Assembly (NCBI GenBank): GCA_002707155.1
Contig: PAME01000013.1
Coordinates: 1-64,000 of the forward strand
Length of the DNA: 64,000 bases
Source: Crocinitomicaceae bacterium
GTDB lineage: Bacteria; Bacteroidota; Bacteroidia; Flavobacteriales_G; Salibacteraceae
Direction of reading: 5' to 3'
Position 1 is the first letter of the stretch. Each line of letters begins with the position of its first letter. This document shows, piece by piece, positions 26,701-34,853 of the stretch. The position numbers were made by a program, and so were the translations under genes. Below the pieces are notes generated by a model. That model did not search any database. It was not told where the DNA came from and saw nothing but the letters and a program-made list of their open reading frames with translations.

Positions 26701-28238
26701 ATAGTTACCATTTTACTGTCGTAATTGTACCGAACAAATCCCACATTAGAAAGTACCATCAATGAACGTTGGACTTCTACAAATGGCAAATGCCAACAAG
26801 CAGCAATATCGGAAGCCGTCATTTCAGTGCTACCCATTTCCTCAGAACATTTTTTTAGAATAACCAAAGGGTGACGGTTGTCCAATCCATACAATTCATC
26901 GTATCGATACGCTCTGTAATAATCTTTTGATTCAAATAATGCCGATCGATCCGTATTTCCAAGTAAGGGTTTTAAATGAAACATATTTCCATCTACATTC
27001 CAAACGATTTCTTCACAATACATATCTAAGTTGTGAAAATGATTAAAAAATGGTGCTTTTGATCGCCCCACCTTATTTCTATACAAGGTCAACGTGCGCT
27101 TATCATTGTCAAACTTAAAATTGAGGCCAGGATGAAAAATCGTATCACCGTCAAGATATATTAACACCTCTGCTGGATCAGCGGTCAATTTACTTTCACG
27201 AATAACAAAAGTGTGGGCGAAGGCTTCAATAAATGGTTTACCATTTCTATTAATAACCACACGAGCCAATTTTTCATCGCTACCTTTACCAATAAAACTA
27301 GACCCTCTTTGAATAAATCCTCCATGATAATCCACTTTCGGGAATATGTTCTCAATAGCAAGGTTATCATTATAAGAATCAAAACGAGGATAAGTGGAGG
27401 GGCCATCAGAAACGTTGGCGAGGACTTTATCTTCCAGGTCTCCAATAAGTTTTGACGAGCCAAAATATATTGCGTTACTAAATATAGCCGAATCCGCTTT
27501 GTAACTAGAATGGTTCATTTGCACTTCGTAGCTTTTGATTTTTGCAACCAATTGATTTTCCTCATAGCCCGCCCGCTGCCAATTCACAATACCACCATAT
27601 CCCTTCCATAGTTTTTGATCGGGATAATACATTCCTTTGGTTTCGTATATAGAAGCACTATCTTTCTTGGCTAAGCAAATCAGATCCAACTCATCAATTT
27701 TTACAACTGGCTGTCGAAGCTCATCATCCCAATAAATCTTGTAATTTGAATTATCTGACTTCCAGGTGGTTATGTTAGTTTTATACAGTGCATTTTCATA
27801 AAATAGATATTGACTGAAAACCAGAAAATCGTAATAACGTCTTTTACTTTTGCCGAGTAGCTTAAAATCAACTGCCGAATGCCAAGAATAAAATTGTTCT
27901 ATCTCTTGTCCCGAATTAACAAATGCAATAACAGCAACTAGATATGCCCTAAATTCAGAAAGCGGGAGCATGCGCTTTTCATTCATATTATCGCAAGTAT
28001 TATAAATTACTTCGCGAATTTCAGGTTCAAAAAAATCACTAAACCAGATGGGTTCAAATTCTTTAATAAAATCCTTACCGTCGGCCTTTCCAACGGTTAG
28101 TTCCTTGAACATGCCCTCCAAGCGATCAAAAAACGCCAGTGAGTCATGAGGAAATGGAGAACGGTCAATCTGAGCATTAGCCGCAAACGAAATCAGCAGA
28201 AAAAACGAATAAAGTATAAGGGCGCGGAGTGCTTGCAA
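23724..28238 (-). CDS. 1,505-residue-class secreted protein of unknown function
   Basis: About 1,504 residues. The signal peptide (ILYSFFLLISFAANAQ) is preceded by a TTG start at 28238; no ATG is available in frame. The long body is beta-rich, with many aromatic-acidic blocks (YYDRPEIEGGVYNREDFYF, FFHPDSAYATAEQF, YGATMDVSNKVSF) and a basic C terminus (KQERSKGQAKYKFIP) that could face a membrane or bind another protein. About 12 cysteines are scattered. There is no T9SS domain, lipobox or catalytic motif I recognise. The late part has repeated strands like LPS-transport or beta-taco proteins, but that is only an impression. Conserved giant proteins of this kind occur in Bacteroidota. prmA lies just upstream. 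Confidence 0.72.
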   Translation of the reverse strand: MQALRALILYSFFLLISFAANAQIDRSPFPHDSLAFFDRLEGMFKELTVGKADGKDFIKEFEPIWFSDFFEPEIREVIYNTCDNMNEKRMLPLSEFRAYLVAVIAFVNSGQEIEQFYSWHSAVDFKLLGKSKRRYYDFLVFSQYLFYENALYKTNITTWKSDNSNYKIYWDDELRQPVVKIDELDLICLAKKDSASIYETKGMYYPDQKLWKGYGGIVNWQRAGYEENQLVAKIKSYEVQMNHSSYKADSAIFSNAIYFGSSKLIGDLEDKVLANVSDGPSTYPRFDSYNDNLAIENIFPKVDYHGGFIQRGSSFIGKGSDEKLARVVINRNGKPFIEAFAHTFVIRESKLTADPAEVLIYLDGDTIFHPGLNFKFDNDKRTLTLYRNKVGRSKAPFFNHFHNLDMYCEEIVWNVDGNMFHLKPLLGNTDRSALFESKDYYRAYRYDELYGLDNRHPLVILKKCSEEMGSTEMTASDIAACWHLPFVEVQRSLMVLSNVGFVRYNYDSKMVTILPKTFNYVQARLRKRDYDIIQIVSDPPKRNDRQCVGNEHNADFNLDSSYMQIHGVRGINLSDSHNVTIFPLNCEILLRPNRDFDFSGVVVAGNLEFFGRDFKFEYDSFQIKMPVIDSMRINVETEEMDEYGKPIMKRVKTVIEAINGKLEVDKYNNKSGKRAIKRWPVFTSYNESYTYYDRPEIEGGVYNREDFYFKLEPFEFDSLDNFENSSIQFAGTFKSAGIFEDFEETLSLQTDFSLGFIHPTPDEGMPIYDGKGTFTADILLSHEGLKGAGYVDYITSTTESQSFFFHPDSAYATAEQFVIESQYPGPPEYPNVEGVNIDWHWQPYHDTMTVANYATPFSMYEADKTFDGTLIYHPDSLIGTGKGDKRGKFEFDKAITVSNEIRFKFFEFFADTADFALKTGSLGELGFDTKNINAHVSFKDRIGHFTANSEESSEIIFRKNEYMARMDAFTWYMDDDLVDLTAKKRNVDEGADGEVEIEGAKLVDISKHDKPNQDSLFFYSSSCKFDIKNEIITADKVPYLDVADSRIIPDSGRIIVLRAAKIKTLKNAQLIANRENKFHKIYGATMDVSNKVSFKGSGKYDYKDVDGNVAIIELNDVFVSTQLQTNASGNIPKTQEFFLNSRFRFQGGVSLESSKELLSFSGLTQIIHSCDQLSTPWIQFNAYLDPNEILIPIDSNTTTENGKRVHVGQMMGSLPSKVYSLFGALPAKPTDAIISSVEGVMGYNFAQKEFRVGSEQKINIPNLTGNYFVLQSEECIAKFEGEHSWGADLGRMELRPVSRLRHNLNNDSVTLETSMLLNFFFEDKAMKILAKDFEESENERVDYDDATYGYGLKTYVGEEAGNKIKADVGLTGKMKKIPNELTALLFITNMDLYWNPQKMAFQSVGKIGLGNSYKNQVNRLLEGKFEIKIKRSGDRFMLQIKKDKTTYYFFTYSVEIMQTVSTNDKYNVAIKEAKKTKQERSKGQAKYKFIPTTKAKANQLIRQF

Positions 28239-28273
28239 ATTGAGCTGTTTAATACAACTGACTAATCTATTAA

Positions 28274-29101
28274 CTATTTCTTAAACACGAATAGATTCCA
28301 GTTATCTTTCTCTTCTAACGACTCAAGAATTAAACCAACTTCCTTGGCTTTATTTAAAACGTGTTCAACATCGTGCGTCATAATCCCGCTGACCAATAGA
28401 ACGCCTTTTTTATTGAGTGCCTTTTCGTATTGCGGTAAATCGGCCAAAATCACATTTCTATTGATATTTGCCAAAATGTAATCAAAGGTTTTGCCTTCAA
28501 TAAGTTCCGACTCTCCGATTTCAACCGTAATTTTTCCTTCACAGTCGTTTAGTTTAATATTATCGCCAGCATTATCAAATGCCCATGGATTGTTGTCGAT
28601 TGCTAAGGCATGTTCTGCACCAAGCTTAATGGCCAGCACCGCTAAAACACCAGTTCCCGTTCCCATATCTAAGACATGCGCTCCTTGAAAGTTAAAATCG
28701 AACATATGCTTCAGCACTAAATGTGTAGTTGCATGATGCCCCGTGCCAAAAGACATTTTGGGGTCAATCAACAAATCGTATTCGTACTTTTTATCCACCT
28801 TGTGAAAAGTAGCTCGAACGATACACTTATCACTCACTTCAATTGGATCAAAATTCTTTTCCCACTCTTCGTTCCAATTGATATCGCTGATTTCATTGAA
28901 TTTATATTCAACGGGATGTTCTTTTAGCCATTGAAAGGCTTCCAGCGCATTTTTATCAAAATCCTCTTCTTGAGCATAAGCCATTATTTTTCCGGTCTCT
29001 TCGGCAAAACTTTCAAATGGAAGTTCAGAAATTTCTGCTAGAACAATTTCGCCATCCATCACTTCCGGATCAAATGAAAATTCTACTTCAATGTATTTCA
29101 T
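28274..29101 (-). CDS. prmA: ribosomal protein L11 methyltransferase PrmA
   Basis: Methylates L11 amino groups using S-adenosylmethionine. 275 residues. The class I methyltransferase core is clear: DPKMSFGTGHHATTHL (PrmA signature), then VLDMGTGTGVLAVLA and a conserved acidic-Asn pair (AIDNNPWAFDN), then ILANINRNVI. The N-terminal small domain is about 110 residues, as in the family. Separated from tpiA by 2 bases and likely in one transcript with it and the downstream giant gene. Confidence 0.95.
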   Translation of the reverse strand: MKYIEVEFSFDPEVMDGEIVLAEISELPFESFAEETGKIMAYAQEEDFDKNALEAFQWLKEHPVEYKFNEISDINWNEEWEKNFDPIEVSDKCIVRATFHKVDKKYEYDLLIDPKMSFGTGHHATTHLVLKHMFDFNFQGAHVLDMGTGTGVLAVLAIKLGAEHALAIDNNPWAFDNAGDNIKLNDCEGKITVEIGESELIEGKTFDYILANINRNVILADLPQYEKALNKKGVLLVSGIMTHDVEHVLNKAKEVGLILESLEEKDNWNLFVFKK

Positions 29102-29103
29102 AG

Positions 29104-29850
29104 TTAAAATGAGTTTGCAATGGCAACAAAATCTTGAGCATTTAAAGCTGCTCCGCCAATTAATCCTCCATCAATGTCAGGCTGAATGAACAATTCTTTA
29201 GCATTCGAAGGTTTACAGCTACCTCCATATAGAATGGAAATATCATTGAATCCCAACTTACTATTCACCAATGACCGAATCATTGCGTGCACTTCTTGTG
29301 CCTGCTCTGCTGTTGCTGTCTCACCAGTACCAATAGCCCAAACAGGCTCATAGGCAATAACCAACTTTTCAATATCCAGATGTTTTACTTCAGCTAAAAC
29401 AGCATTCACTTGTTGCTTTACCACTTCAAGGTAGTTTCCTGATTTCCTATCTTTTAGCTCTTCTCCTACACAAAAAACCGCGACTATATTATTTTCAATA
29501 CAACGCTCTATTTTCTGAGCTAAATCCTGATTGCTTTCATTAAAATAAGCACGTCGTTCAGAATGACCAACCAAAGCGTATTTTACGCTAGCTGAAGCTG
29601 CCATGTCAGCTCCTATCTCACCAGTAAAAGCACCTTTTTGGGTTTTTGAAATGTTTTGGATACCTACAGAAAAATGGGGTGAATACTGCTCTTCCGTTGC
29701 CATTTCAATAAACAATGCAGGCGGAATTACACCAATATCGGTGCTGATCGGTGCTTTTTCCAATTCCAATTTTATTGCGTCTAAAAGTTCTACAGCACTT
29801 TCTTTTGTAGTGTTTTGTTTCCAATTTCCTAGTACCAAATTTCTTCTCAT
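29104..29850 (-). CDS. tpiA: triosephosphate isomerase
   Basis: Interconverts dihydroxyacetone phosphate and glyceraldehyde-3-phosphate. 248 residues from ATG 29850; a longer frame from a TTG at 29874 adds eight atypical residues. TIM-barrel catalytic residues are in place: Lys in GNWKQN (residue 11), His in VGHSERR, Glu in AYEPVWAIGTG, plus phosphate-binding GLIGGAAL. The region following the catalytic Lys has Gln for the usual Met. Two bases upstream of prmA. Confidence 0.96.
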   Translation of the reverse strand: MRRNLVLGNWKQNTTKESAVELLDAIKLELEKAPISTDIGVIPPALFIEMATEEQYSPHFSVGIQNISKTQKGAFTGEIGADMAASASVKYALVGHSERRAYFNESNQDLAQKIERCIENNIVAVFCVGEELKDRKSGNYLEVVKQQVNAVLAEVKHLDIEKLVIAYEPVWAIGTGETATAEQAQEVHAMIRSLVNSKLGFNDISILYGGSCKPSNAKELFIQPDIDGGLIGGAALNAQDFVAIANSF

Positions 29851-29871
29851 AGGCTTATTTTTATGGTTAGC

Positions 29872-29879
29872 CAAAATTA
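29872..29879 (-). promoter_or_regulatory. Bacteroidota -7 promoter element (tpiA)
   Basis: TAATTTTG on the minus strand, 21 bases before ATG 29850. Confidence 0.5.
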
Positions 29880-29929
29880 GCCAACCCTATGAAAGTGGGA
29901 AGTTTGATTTTCTCATTTAATTTCGCAGC

Positions 29930-30631
29930 ATGTGGAAAACGCTAGATTATAAAAACCAATGCGATTTATGGAAGGATGTATCACGATTTTTAACGGATGA
30001 GAGAAATGAGCTTTTTGATCGCCTTTTAGAGCATAGAACTCGCCATATTGTAATTGGTGTAGAAGATGTTTTCCATGAGCACAATTCGGGCGCACTCATT
30101 CGCAGTGCTGAATGTTTTGGAATTCAAGACATACATGTTATGGAAGACGAAAACAACTTTAAAGTGCAAAGTGGAATGGCAATGGGCTCTGAGAATTGGG
30201 TTTCAATTAAATCGCACAAAGGGACTCAAGGAATTTCGAAATGTGTAGATGATTTAAAAGCAGAAGGCTACACTATTGTCGCAGCAACACCGCACGAAAA
30301 AGACGTGATTTTAGAAGACTACATTCCGAATGAAAAAACGGCATTTTTCTTTGGTAGTGAAAAAACAGGAGTTAGTCCATTGGTTCTGGAAAAAGCAGAC
30401 GTGCACCTTCGAATACCAATTTACGGCGCTACGGAAAGCTTTAATGTGTCAGTTTCTTCGGCTCTTATTCTTCAAAATATGCGCAGCAAATTGAACGCTA
30501 TGGATAGGGCAGTTTGGGAATTATCGAAAGAGGAAATTGTTGCTTTGAAATTAGAATGGGGACTTAGAACCTTGAAAAAGCCTAAGATTTTGGTTAGTGA
30601 TTTTTTTAAGAGAAAAGGTTTTGAGTTTTGA
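29930..30631 (+). CDS. trmH: TrmH-type tRNA (guanosine-2'-O-)-methyltransferase
   Basis: SPOUT-class methyltransferase, probably forming Gm18 in the tRNA D loop. 233 residues, with the three SpoU motifs: motif 1 HNSGALIRSAECFG, motif 2 FFFGSEKTGVS, and motif 3 IPIYGATESFNVSVSSAL. These form the knotted SAM site. The C-terminal extension (ELSKEEIVALKLEWGL) is typical of TrmH rather than RlmB; a second SpoU enzyme, RlmB, is at 50.4 kb. The gene stands between the tpiA operon (divergent) and pyrD (convergent). Confidence 0.9.
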   Translation: MWKTLDYKNQCDLWKDVSRFLTDERNELFDRLLEHRTRHIVIGVEDVFHEHNSGALIRSAECFGIQDIHVMEDENNFKVQSGMAMGSENWVSIKSHKGTQGISKCVDDLKAEGYTIVAATPHEKDVILEDYIPNEKTAFFFGSEKTGVSPLVLEKADVHLRIPIYGATESFNVSVSSALILQNMRSKLNAMDRAVWELSKEEIVALKLEWGLRTLKKPKILVSDFFKRKGFEF

Positions 30632-30794
30632 ATGTATGACGTATTATGTACAACGTATTTCGTTTGATTTCGGTGGCTTTTTGAGTTTTGAGTGAAAAAA
30701 AATTCAACACTAAACATTCAAAATTCTTTTCAAAAACTGAGTTCTAATGTCTGGTATAATACGTTTTTCGTGATACGCAATACGTTTTTCACAC
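30632..30794. repeat. AT-rich convergent intergenic region with inverted repeat debris
   Basis: 163 bases between the convergent trmH and pyrD stops. It contains ACGTATT/AATACGT words on both arms (about 30641-30660 and 30757-30790) and the word AAATTCAACACTAAACATT, which recurs at 34831-34850. It reads as decayed repeat sequence and may form a structured 3' end. No gene. Confidence 0.4.
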
Positions 30795-31823
30795 TCACAT
30801 TCTAGCCAAAACCCCCTTATTAATGCTCTTCACCAACGCAGGCCCTTCGTAAACAAAACCAGTATACAATTGCACCAAATCGCAGCCCGCATCTAACTTT
30901 TCAATAGCATCTTCAGCAGAGTGTATACCCCCTACTCCAATAATAGGGAAACTTGCATTTGACTTTTTTCTTAGGTAACGAATCACTTCTGTAGATTTAT
31001 CTCTGACTGGCTTTCCGCTTAAACCACCCATTTCTTGCACTAAGCTCGGATTGCTTTTCAGTCCTTCACGGCTAATGGTCGTATTTGTAGCAATAAGTCC
31101 TGCAATTTTCGTATTTGCTACAATTTCTACAATGTCGTCTAACTGCTCATTCGTTAAGTCTGGAGCAATCTTGAGTAAAATTGGTTTTGGGTTTGGTTTT
31201 TTGTTGTTCAGGTTCTGAAGGGTGGATAATAACTCCGTAAGTGGCTTTTTATCTTGTAAAGCTCTCAGGTTAGGCGTATTGGGAGAGCTTACGTTTACCA
31301 CAAAATAATCAACATGAGGAAAAAGTGCTTCAAAGCAGGTGATATAATCCTCAGTTGCTTTTTCGTTTGGCGTCACCTTATTTTTACCAATATTTCCACC
31401 TATAATTAAATTCGAATTTCTAGACTTTAATCTTTCTACAGCTCCGGCTAGCCCTTCGTTATTAAATCCCATTCGATTGATAAGAGCATCGTCTTGCGTG
31501 AGACGAAATAAACGTGGCTTTGGGTTTCCCGGCTGGCCTTTTGGAGTAATGGTTCCTACTTCTATAAACCCGAAACCCAGATGTACCATATCCTTGTACA
31601 ACTTAGCTTCTTTATCAAAACCTGCTGCCAACCCAACTGGATTTGGAAATTTTATTCCAAATACCGTGCGTTCCAATCGCTTATCCTTTATTTGGAAAAG
31701 AGCGGCAAATATGGATTTCATGCCCGGAATCGCCAAAACGGTGCTCAGCATATTTGTGGTGAAATAGTGTGCCTTTTCGGGATTAAACAGAAATAATATC
31801 GGTTTTAAAATCAGGTGATACAT
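30795..31823 (-). CDS. pyrD: dihydroorotate dehydrogenase, class 2 (quinone-dependent)
   Basis: Oxidises dihydroorotate to orotate in pyrimidine synthesis, giving electrons to quinone. 342 residues from ATG 31823 ([21 protein letters not shown]); 27 extra upstream codons are unlikely. The amphipathic N-terminal helix is that of class 2 enzymes. FMN and substrate motifs: [37 protein letters not shown] (with the class 2 catalytic Ser), LIATNTT and IIGVGGI. Faces trmH head to head at the 3' ends. Confidence 0.95.
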   Translation of the reverse strand: MYHLILKPILFLFNPEKAHYFTTNMLSTVLAIPGMKSIFAALFQIKDKRLERTVFGIKFPNPVGLAAGFDKEAKLYKDMVHLGFGFIEVGTITPKGQPGNPKPRLFRLTQDDALINRMGFNNEGLAGAVERLKSRNSNLIIGGNIGKNKVTPNEKATEDYITCFEALFPHVDYFVVNVSSPNTPNLRALQDKKPLTELLSTLQNLNNKKPNPKPILLKIAPDLTNEQLDDIVEIVANTKIAGLIATNTTISREGLKSNPSLVQEMGGLSGKPVRDKSTEVIRYLRKKSNASFPIIGVGGIHSAEDAIEKLDAGCDLVQLYTGFVYEGPALVKSINKGVLARM

Positions 31824-31917
31824 AGGTGTAAATATTTTTCCAAAAGTACACTTCACCATACACGGCTGTATGTTGAAAAAGACTGGTTTATTCACAGATT
31901 TCACACAAGTTGCAGTC

Positions 31918-31925
31918 TAAATTTG
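31918..31925 (+). promoter_or_regulatory. possible -7 element close to the start of the next gene
   Basis: TAAATTTG ends 5 bases before ATG 31931, so its use would give a leaderless message. Confidence 0.3.
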
Positions 31926-31930
31926 AATTC

Positions 31931-32998
31931 ATGAGCATTGGTAAGCGCCTTTTCTGGGTTACTCGCATTCTGATATTGAATCTACTGCTTTGTATTGCCT
32001 ATTCATGGAGGCTATGGTTTGATTTTGAAGGATTGCCACAAGTTCCAATAGTTGATTTCCTACCTGCATTATTGCCCTTGATTCAAAAGATAGTTCTAGC
32101 AGTTGCACTGACTTATCTTTTGGTCGTTTTCCTTTACCCCAAAAGCAGGTTACCGCTAGGGATTGGCGTCATTTTACTAATACTAATAGGTGCGCAAGAT
32201 TGGAATCGAATTCAACCTTGGTTTGTGCAAAGCGCAGGAATGCTGACTTTATTGATTCCTTATCAGCGGCTTTACCGCAAGTATGAACCCTTGGAATATA
32301 TCGATTTGGCATTCAGAATAAGTTTGGTTGGCTTTTATTTTTGGGCTGGAGTTTTCAAGTTAAACCCAGCGTTTAATGAATATGTTGTTCCCTACGTAGT
32401 TTATCCGTTAACGAGCTATTTAACCACTTTTAAAACTGAAATTTATGCGATATCTGCTCTATTTCCATATTTCGAAATTCTATTCGCCCTCGGTATTTTA
32501 ATTCCCAAAATCTCAAAATATTCAGTTGTTGGTTTAATTGGTTGTCATGCTATTATTATCATATTGTTGGGCCCATTAGGCTTAAGTACGAATGCTATAG
32601 TTTGGATTTGGAATCTTGCTATGATAGCAACACTTTGGTTAGGAATTGGAAAGACATCCCCAATTTACAGCGCTAAATTTTGGTTTAAAAACAATCGAAT
32701 AACTTGGTTTGCGCTAAGCCTATTCACCATACTTCCAGCATTGAACTTTTCTAATTTGTATAACAAAAGCACTGCGTTCGAAATATACAGTGGAACAAAT
32801 TATGTTGCAAATTTAAAGATGCCTTTAAATGGAGTTCAAGAAATAAGTCCAGCCATAGAAGCACACAGCTACAAATACAATGATTCCTTATTCATCAAAA
32901 CTTACGATTTGTATATAAAAGAATACAACCTTCCACCAAATCCAGATCCTAAAGTAATAGCTCGACTTGAACAGGAATTTATTCGAAAAATGAATTAA
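31931..32998 (+). CDS. multi-pass membrane protein of unknown function
   Basis: 355 residues from ATG 31931 (a TTG 21 bases earlier is less convincing). About ten hydrophobic helices fill residues 10-270; ISLVGFYFWAGVFKLNPAF lies in the middle. The C-terminal 90 residues are soluble and Asn/Tyr-rich. It recalls the HTTM/DoxX-like membrane proteins (Lys-Leu-Asn after a helix) but lacks a signature I could name. Its stop abuts, without overlap, the stop of the convergent nuclease-fold gene. Confidence 0.65.
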   Translation: MSIGKRLFWVTRILILNLLLCIAYSWRLWFDFEGLPQVPIVDFLPALLPLIQKIVLAVALTYLLVVFLYPKSRLPLGIGVILLILIGAQDWNRIQPWFVQSAGMLTLLIPYQRLYRKYEPLEYIDLAFRISLVGFYFWAGVFKLNPAFNEYVVPYVVYPLTSYLTTFKTEIYAISALFPYFEILFALGILIPKISKYSVVGLIGCHAIIIILLGPLGLSTNAIVWIWNLAMIATLWLGIGKTSPIYSAKFWFKNNRITWFALSLFTILPALNFSNLYNKSTAFEIYSGTNYVANLKMPLNGVQEISPAIEAHSYKYNDSLFIKTYDLYIKEYNLPPNPDPKVIARLEQEFIRKMN

Positions 32999-33547
32999 TC
33001 ATTTTCTAGTAAACCACCAGAAAAAAAATGCCGTTACACTCACCCCCATCAGCAGGCCCAAGTAGAATTTCCAAGCTGTTGGGTTGTTTTGAATTCCGTA
33101 TAAAGGGAATTCAATTTTCTTTAATTCGTTATTTTCCATGTCCAAAAGAAACAAAGGGGTATCGGGTTCAATAAAATGATATTCCAGCAGTTGACGGCGG
33201 GTATCTCTATTTTCGATTCGGGGTGCCGCGCTTCCTGATTTAACCTCAACAAGTTGTTCTTGTCCATTTTTAGAAACCCTAAAATCAGGTGACACCACTA
33301 CTCTTTTATCGACCCCATTTTCCTGCAGAGTGTAGCTCAATTTCAATTGATAGTCAATAATTTTATAACCGTTTCGCTTTAGCCATTTGGCAGCTTCTTT
33401 TTCTTTTTGTAAACCGCGATTTAATCTGCGTTTTACGCTTCGCCCCTTAAAATAGCTAACCATTTTAAGTGCGAGCCATGCTCCTACGATACTTGCAAGG
33501 ATGGCAAGCCCAAATAGGACGTAAGTTGAATGTGATGCATCATTCAT
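32999..33547 (-). CDS. membrane-anchored PD-(D/E)XK nuclease-fold protein
   Basis: 182 residues from ATG 33547; a start six codons earlier is possible. TM1 at about 9-31, then a basic stretch (KGRSVKRRLNRG). The nuclease-like core has Glu49/Glu51 (LQKEKEAAKWLKRNGYKII), Asp88 (SPDFRV), Glu101-x-Lys103 (LVEVKSG) and a conserved-looking helix RRQLLEY (about 117-123). A second hydrophobic helix occupies about 161-180, ending in FTRK. The Glu, Asp, Glu-x-Lys order fits PD-(D/E)XK folds such as the YraN/UPF0102 and Holliday-junction-resolvase-like groups. Two membrane anchors flanking the nuclease core are unusual. Function not known; catalytic residues appear present. Confidence 0.7.
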   Translation of the reverse strand: MNDASHSTYVLFGLAILASIVGAWLALKMVSYFKGRSVKRRLNRGLQKEKEAAKWLKRNGYKIIDYQLKLSYTLQENGVDKRVVVSPDFRVSKNGQEQLVEVKSGSAAPRIENRDTRRQLLEYHFIEPDTPLFLLDMENNELKKIEFPLYGIQNNPTAWKFYLGLLMGVSVTAFFFWWFTRK

Positions 33548-33597
33548 AACAACAAATGTTATCAATATTTACTAGCAAGTACCCAAGAACGAATCCT

Positions 33598-33605
33598 TAC
33601 TTTTG
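33598..33605 (+). promoter_or_regulatory. Bacteroidota -7 promoter element (ribB)
   Basis: TACTTTTG, 19 bases before ATG 33625. Confidence 0.5.
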
Positions 33606-33624
33606 CGGCCGAAAAACGAATAGC

Positions 33625-34746
33625 ATGTTAAATACCATTGAGGAAGCAGTAGAAGACATTAGACAGGGTAAAATCGTAATTGTTGTAGACGATGAAGATC
33701 GTGAGAATGAAGGTGACTTTATTGCAGCAGCAGAGCACATTACACCTGAAATCATAAACTTTATGGCTACTCATGGTAGAGGTTTAATTTGCTGTGCTTT
33801 GCCCGAATCAAGATGTAACGAACTGGGTTTAGAACTTATGGTTTCTGACAACACAGCATTACACGCTACGCCCTTTACTGTGTCGGTTGATTTAAATGGA
33901 CATGGCTGCACAACTGGTATTTCAGCACCGGATAGAGCTTTGACTGTACAAGCTTTAATTAACCCAGATACGAATCCAAATGACCTTGGAAAACCCGGCC
34001 ATATTTTTCCACTCCGAGCAAAGGAAGGTGGCGTACTAAGAAGAACTGGACATACTGAAGCTACCATCGATTTGGCTCGAATGGCTGGACTAACTCCAGG
34101 TGGTGTTCTGGTTGAAATAATGAACGAAGACGGAACAATGGCTCGCCTTCCCCAACTCAAAGAAATTGCGGAACGCTTCGACATGAAGGTCATTTCGATT
34201 GAAGATTTAGTTGCGCACCGATTAAAACAAGAGACTTTAGTTACGCGTGAAGTTGAAGTAAAAGTCAATACAGAATATGGGGAAGTTTCCTTAATTGGCT
34301 ACCGTCAAAAAACTACGGGCGATGAGCACTTGGCCGTAACGATTGGAGAGTGGACCGAAAAGGACAATGTTTTGGTTCGAGTAAACTCTAGCAGTAGTTT
34401 GGGCGCAATTTTCAATGCCTTTAAACACGATGAACCTTCTATTTTAAGTAAGGCTTTTGAAATGATTCATAAGCAAGGAAGTGGCGCTGTAGTTTATATG
34501 CAGCAAGGTATTCGAGGGCTTGGACTTATCAATAAATTGGAAACCTATAAAATGCAATCGGACAAAAATCCAAACCAAAAAATCGATCTTGGGTTGCAAA
34601 TGGATGATAAAGATTACGGAGTTGGCGCTCAGATTATTCGCGACCTAGGAATTCGGAAAATGCGATTGATTACCAATAATGCAAAATCAAGAACTGGACT
34701 TATTGGTTATGGGTTAGAGATTGTTGAGAATGTGCCTGTAGCTTAG
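33625..34746 (+). CDS. ribB: 3,4-dihydroxy-2-butanone-4-phosphate synthase with degenerate GTP cyclohydrolase II domain
   Basis: Makes the four-carbon precursor of riboflavin. 373 residues from ATG 33625; the longer frame from 33556 is not supported. Residues 1-200 are a full RibB domain: [11 protein letters not shown] (23-32), [33 protein letters not shown]. Residues about 205-373 are the RibA fold, but the zinc/catalytic stretch (normally RVHSECLTGD...RCDCGxQL) reads [19 protein letters not shown] (from 252), so all three zinc Cys are gone. [13 protein letters not shown] and [11 protein letters not shown] survive. The second domain is probably inactive, like RibBX variants known in Proteobacteria. 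A separate RibA is expected elsewhere. Confidence 0.92.
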   Translation: MLNTIEEAVEDIRQGKIVIVVDDEDRENEGDFIAAAEHITPEIINFMATHGRGLICCALPESRCNELGLELMVSDNTALHATPFTVSVDLNGHGCTTGISAPDRALTVQALINPDTNPNDLGKPGHIFPLRAKEGGVLRRTGHTEATIDLARMAGLTPGGVLVEIMNEDGTMARLPQLKEIAERFDMKVISIEDLVAHRLKQETLVTREVEVKVNTEYGEVSLIGYRQKTTGDEHLAVTIGEWTEKDNVLVRVNSSSSLGAIFNAFKHDEPSILSKAFEMIHKQGSGAVVYMQQGIRGLGLINKLETYKMQSDKNPNQKIDLGLQMDDKDYGVGAQIIRDLGIRKMRLITNNAKSRTGLIGYGLEIVENVPVA

Positions 34747-34747
34747 T

Positions 34748-34850
34748 TAATTCTCAATTCTCAATTTTCAATGGCTTGATTCTGGTTAACGGATTGATTG
34801 CAGAAAAAATAGGATTTTAGTTTCTAGTTAAAATTCAACACTCAACATTA
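34748..34850. repeat. AT-rich intergenic repeat debris between convergent genes
   Basis: Contains ATTCTCAATTCTCAATTTTC (compare 15541-15572, opposite strand) and AAATTCAACACTCAACATT (compare 30700-30719). Probably decayed repeats. Confidence 0.35.
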
Positions 34851-34853
34851 TTT

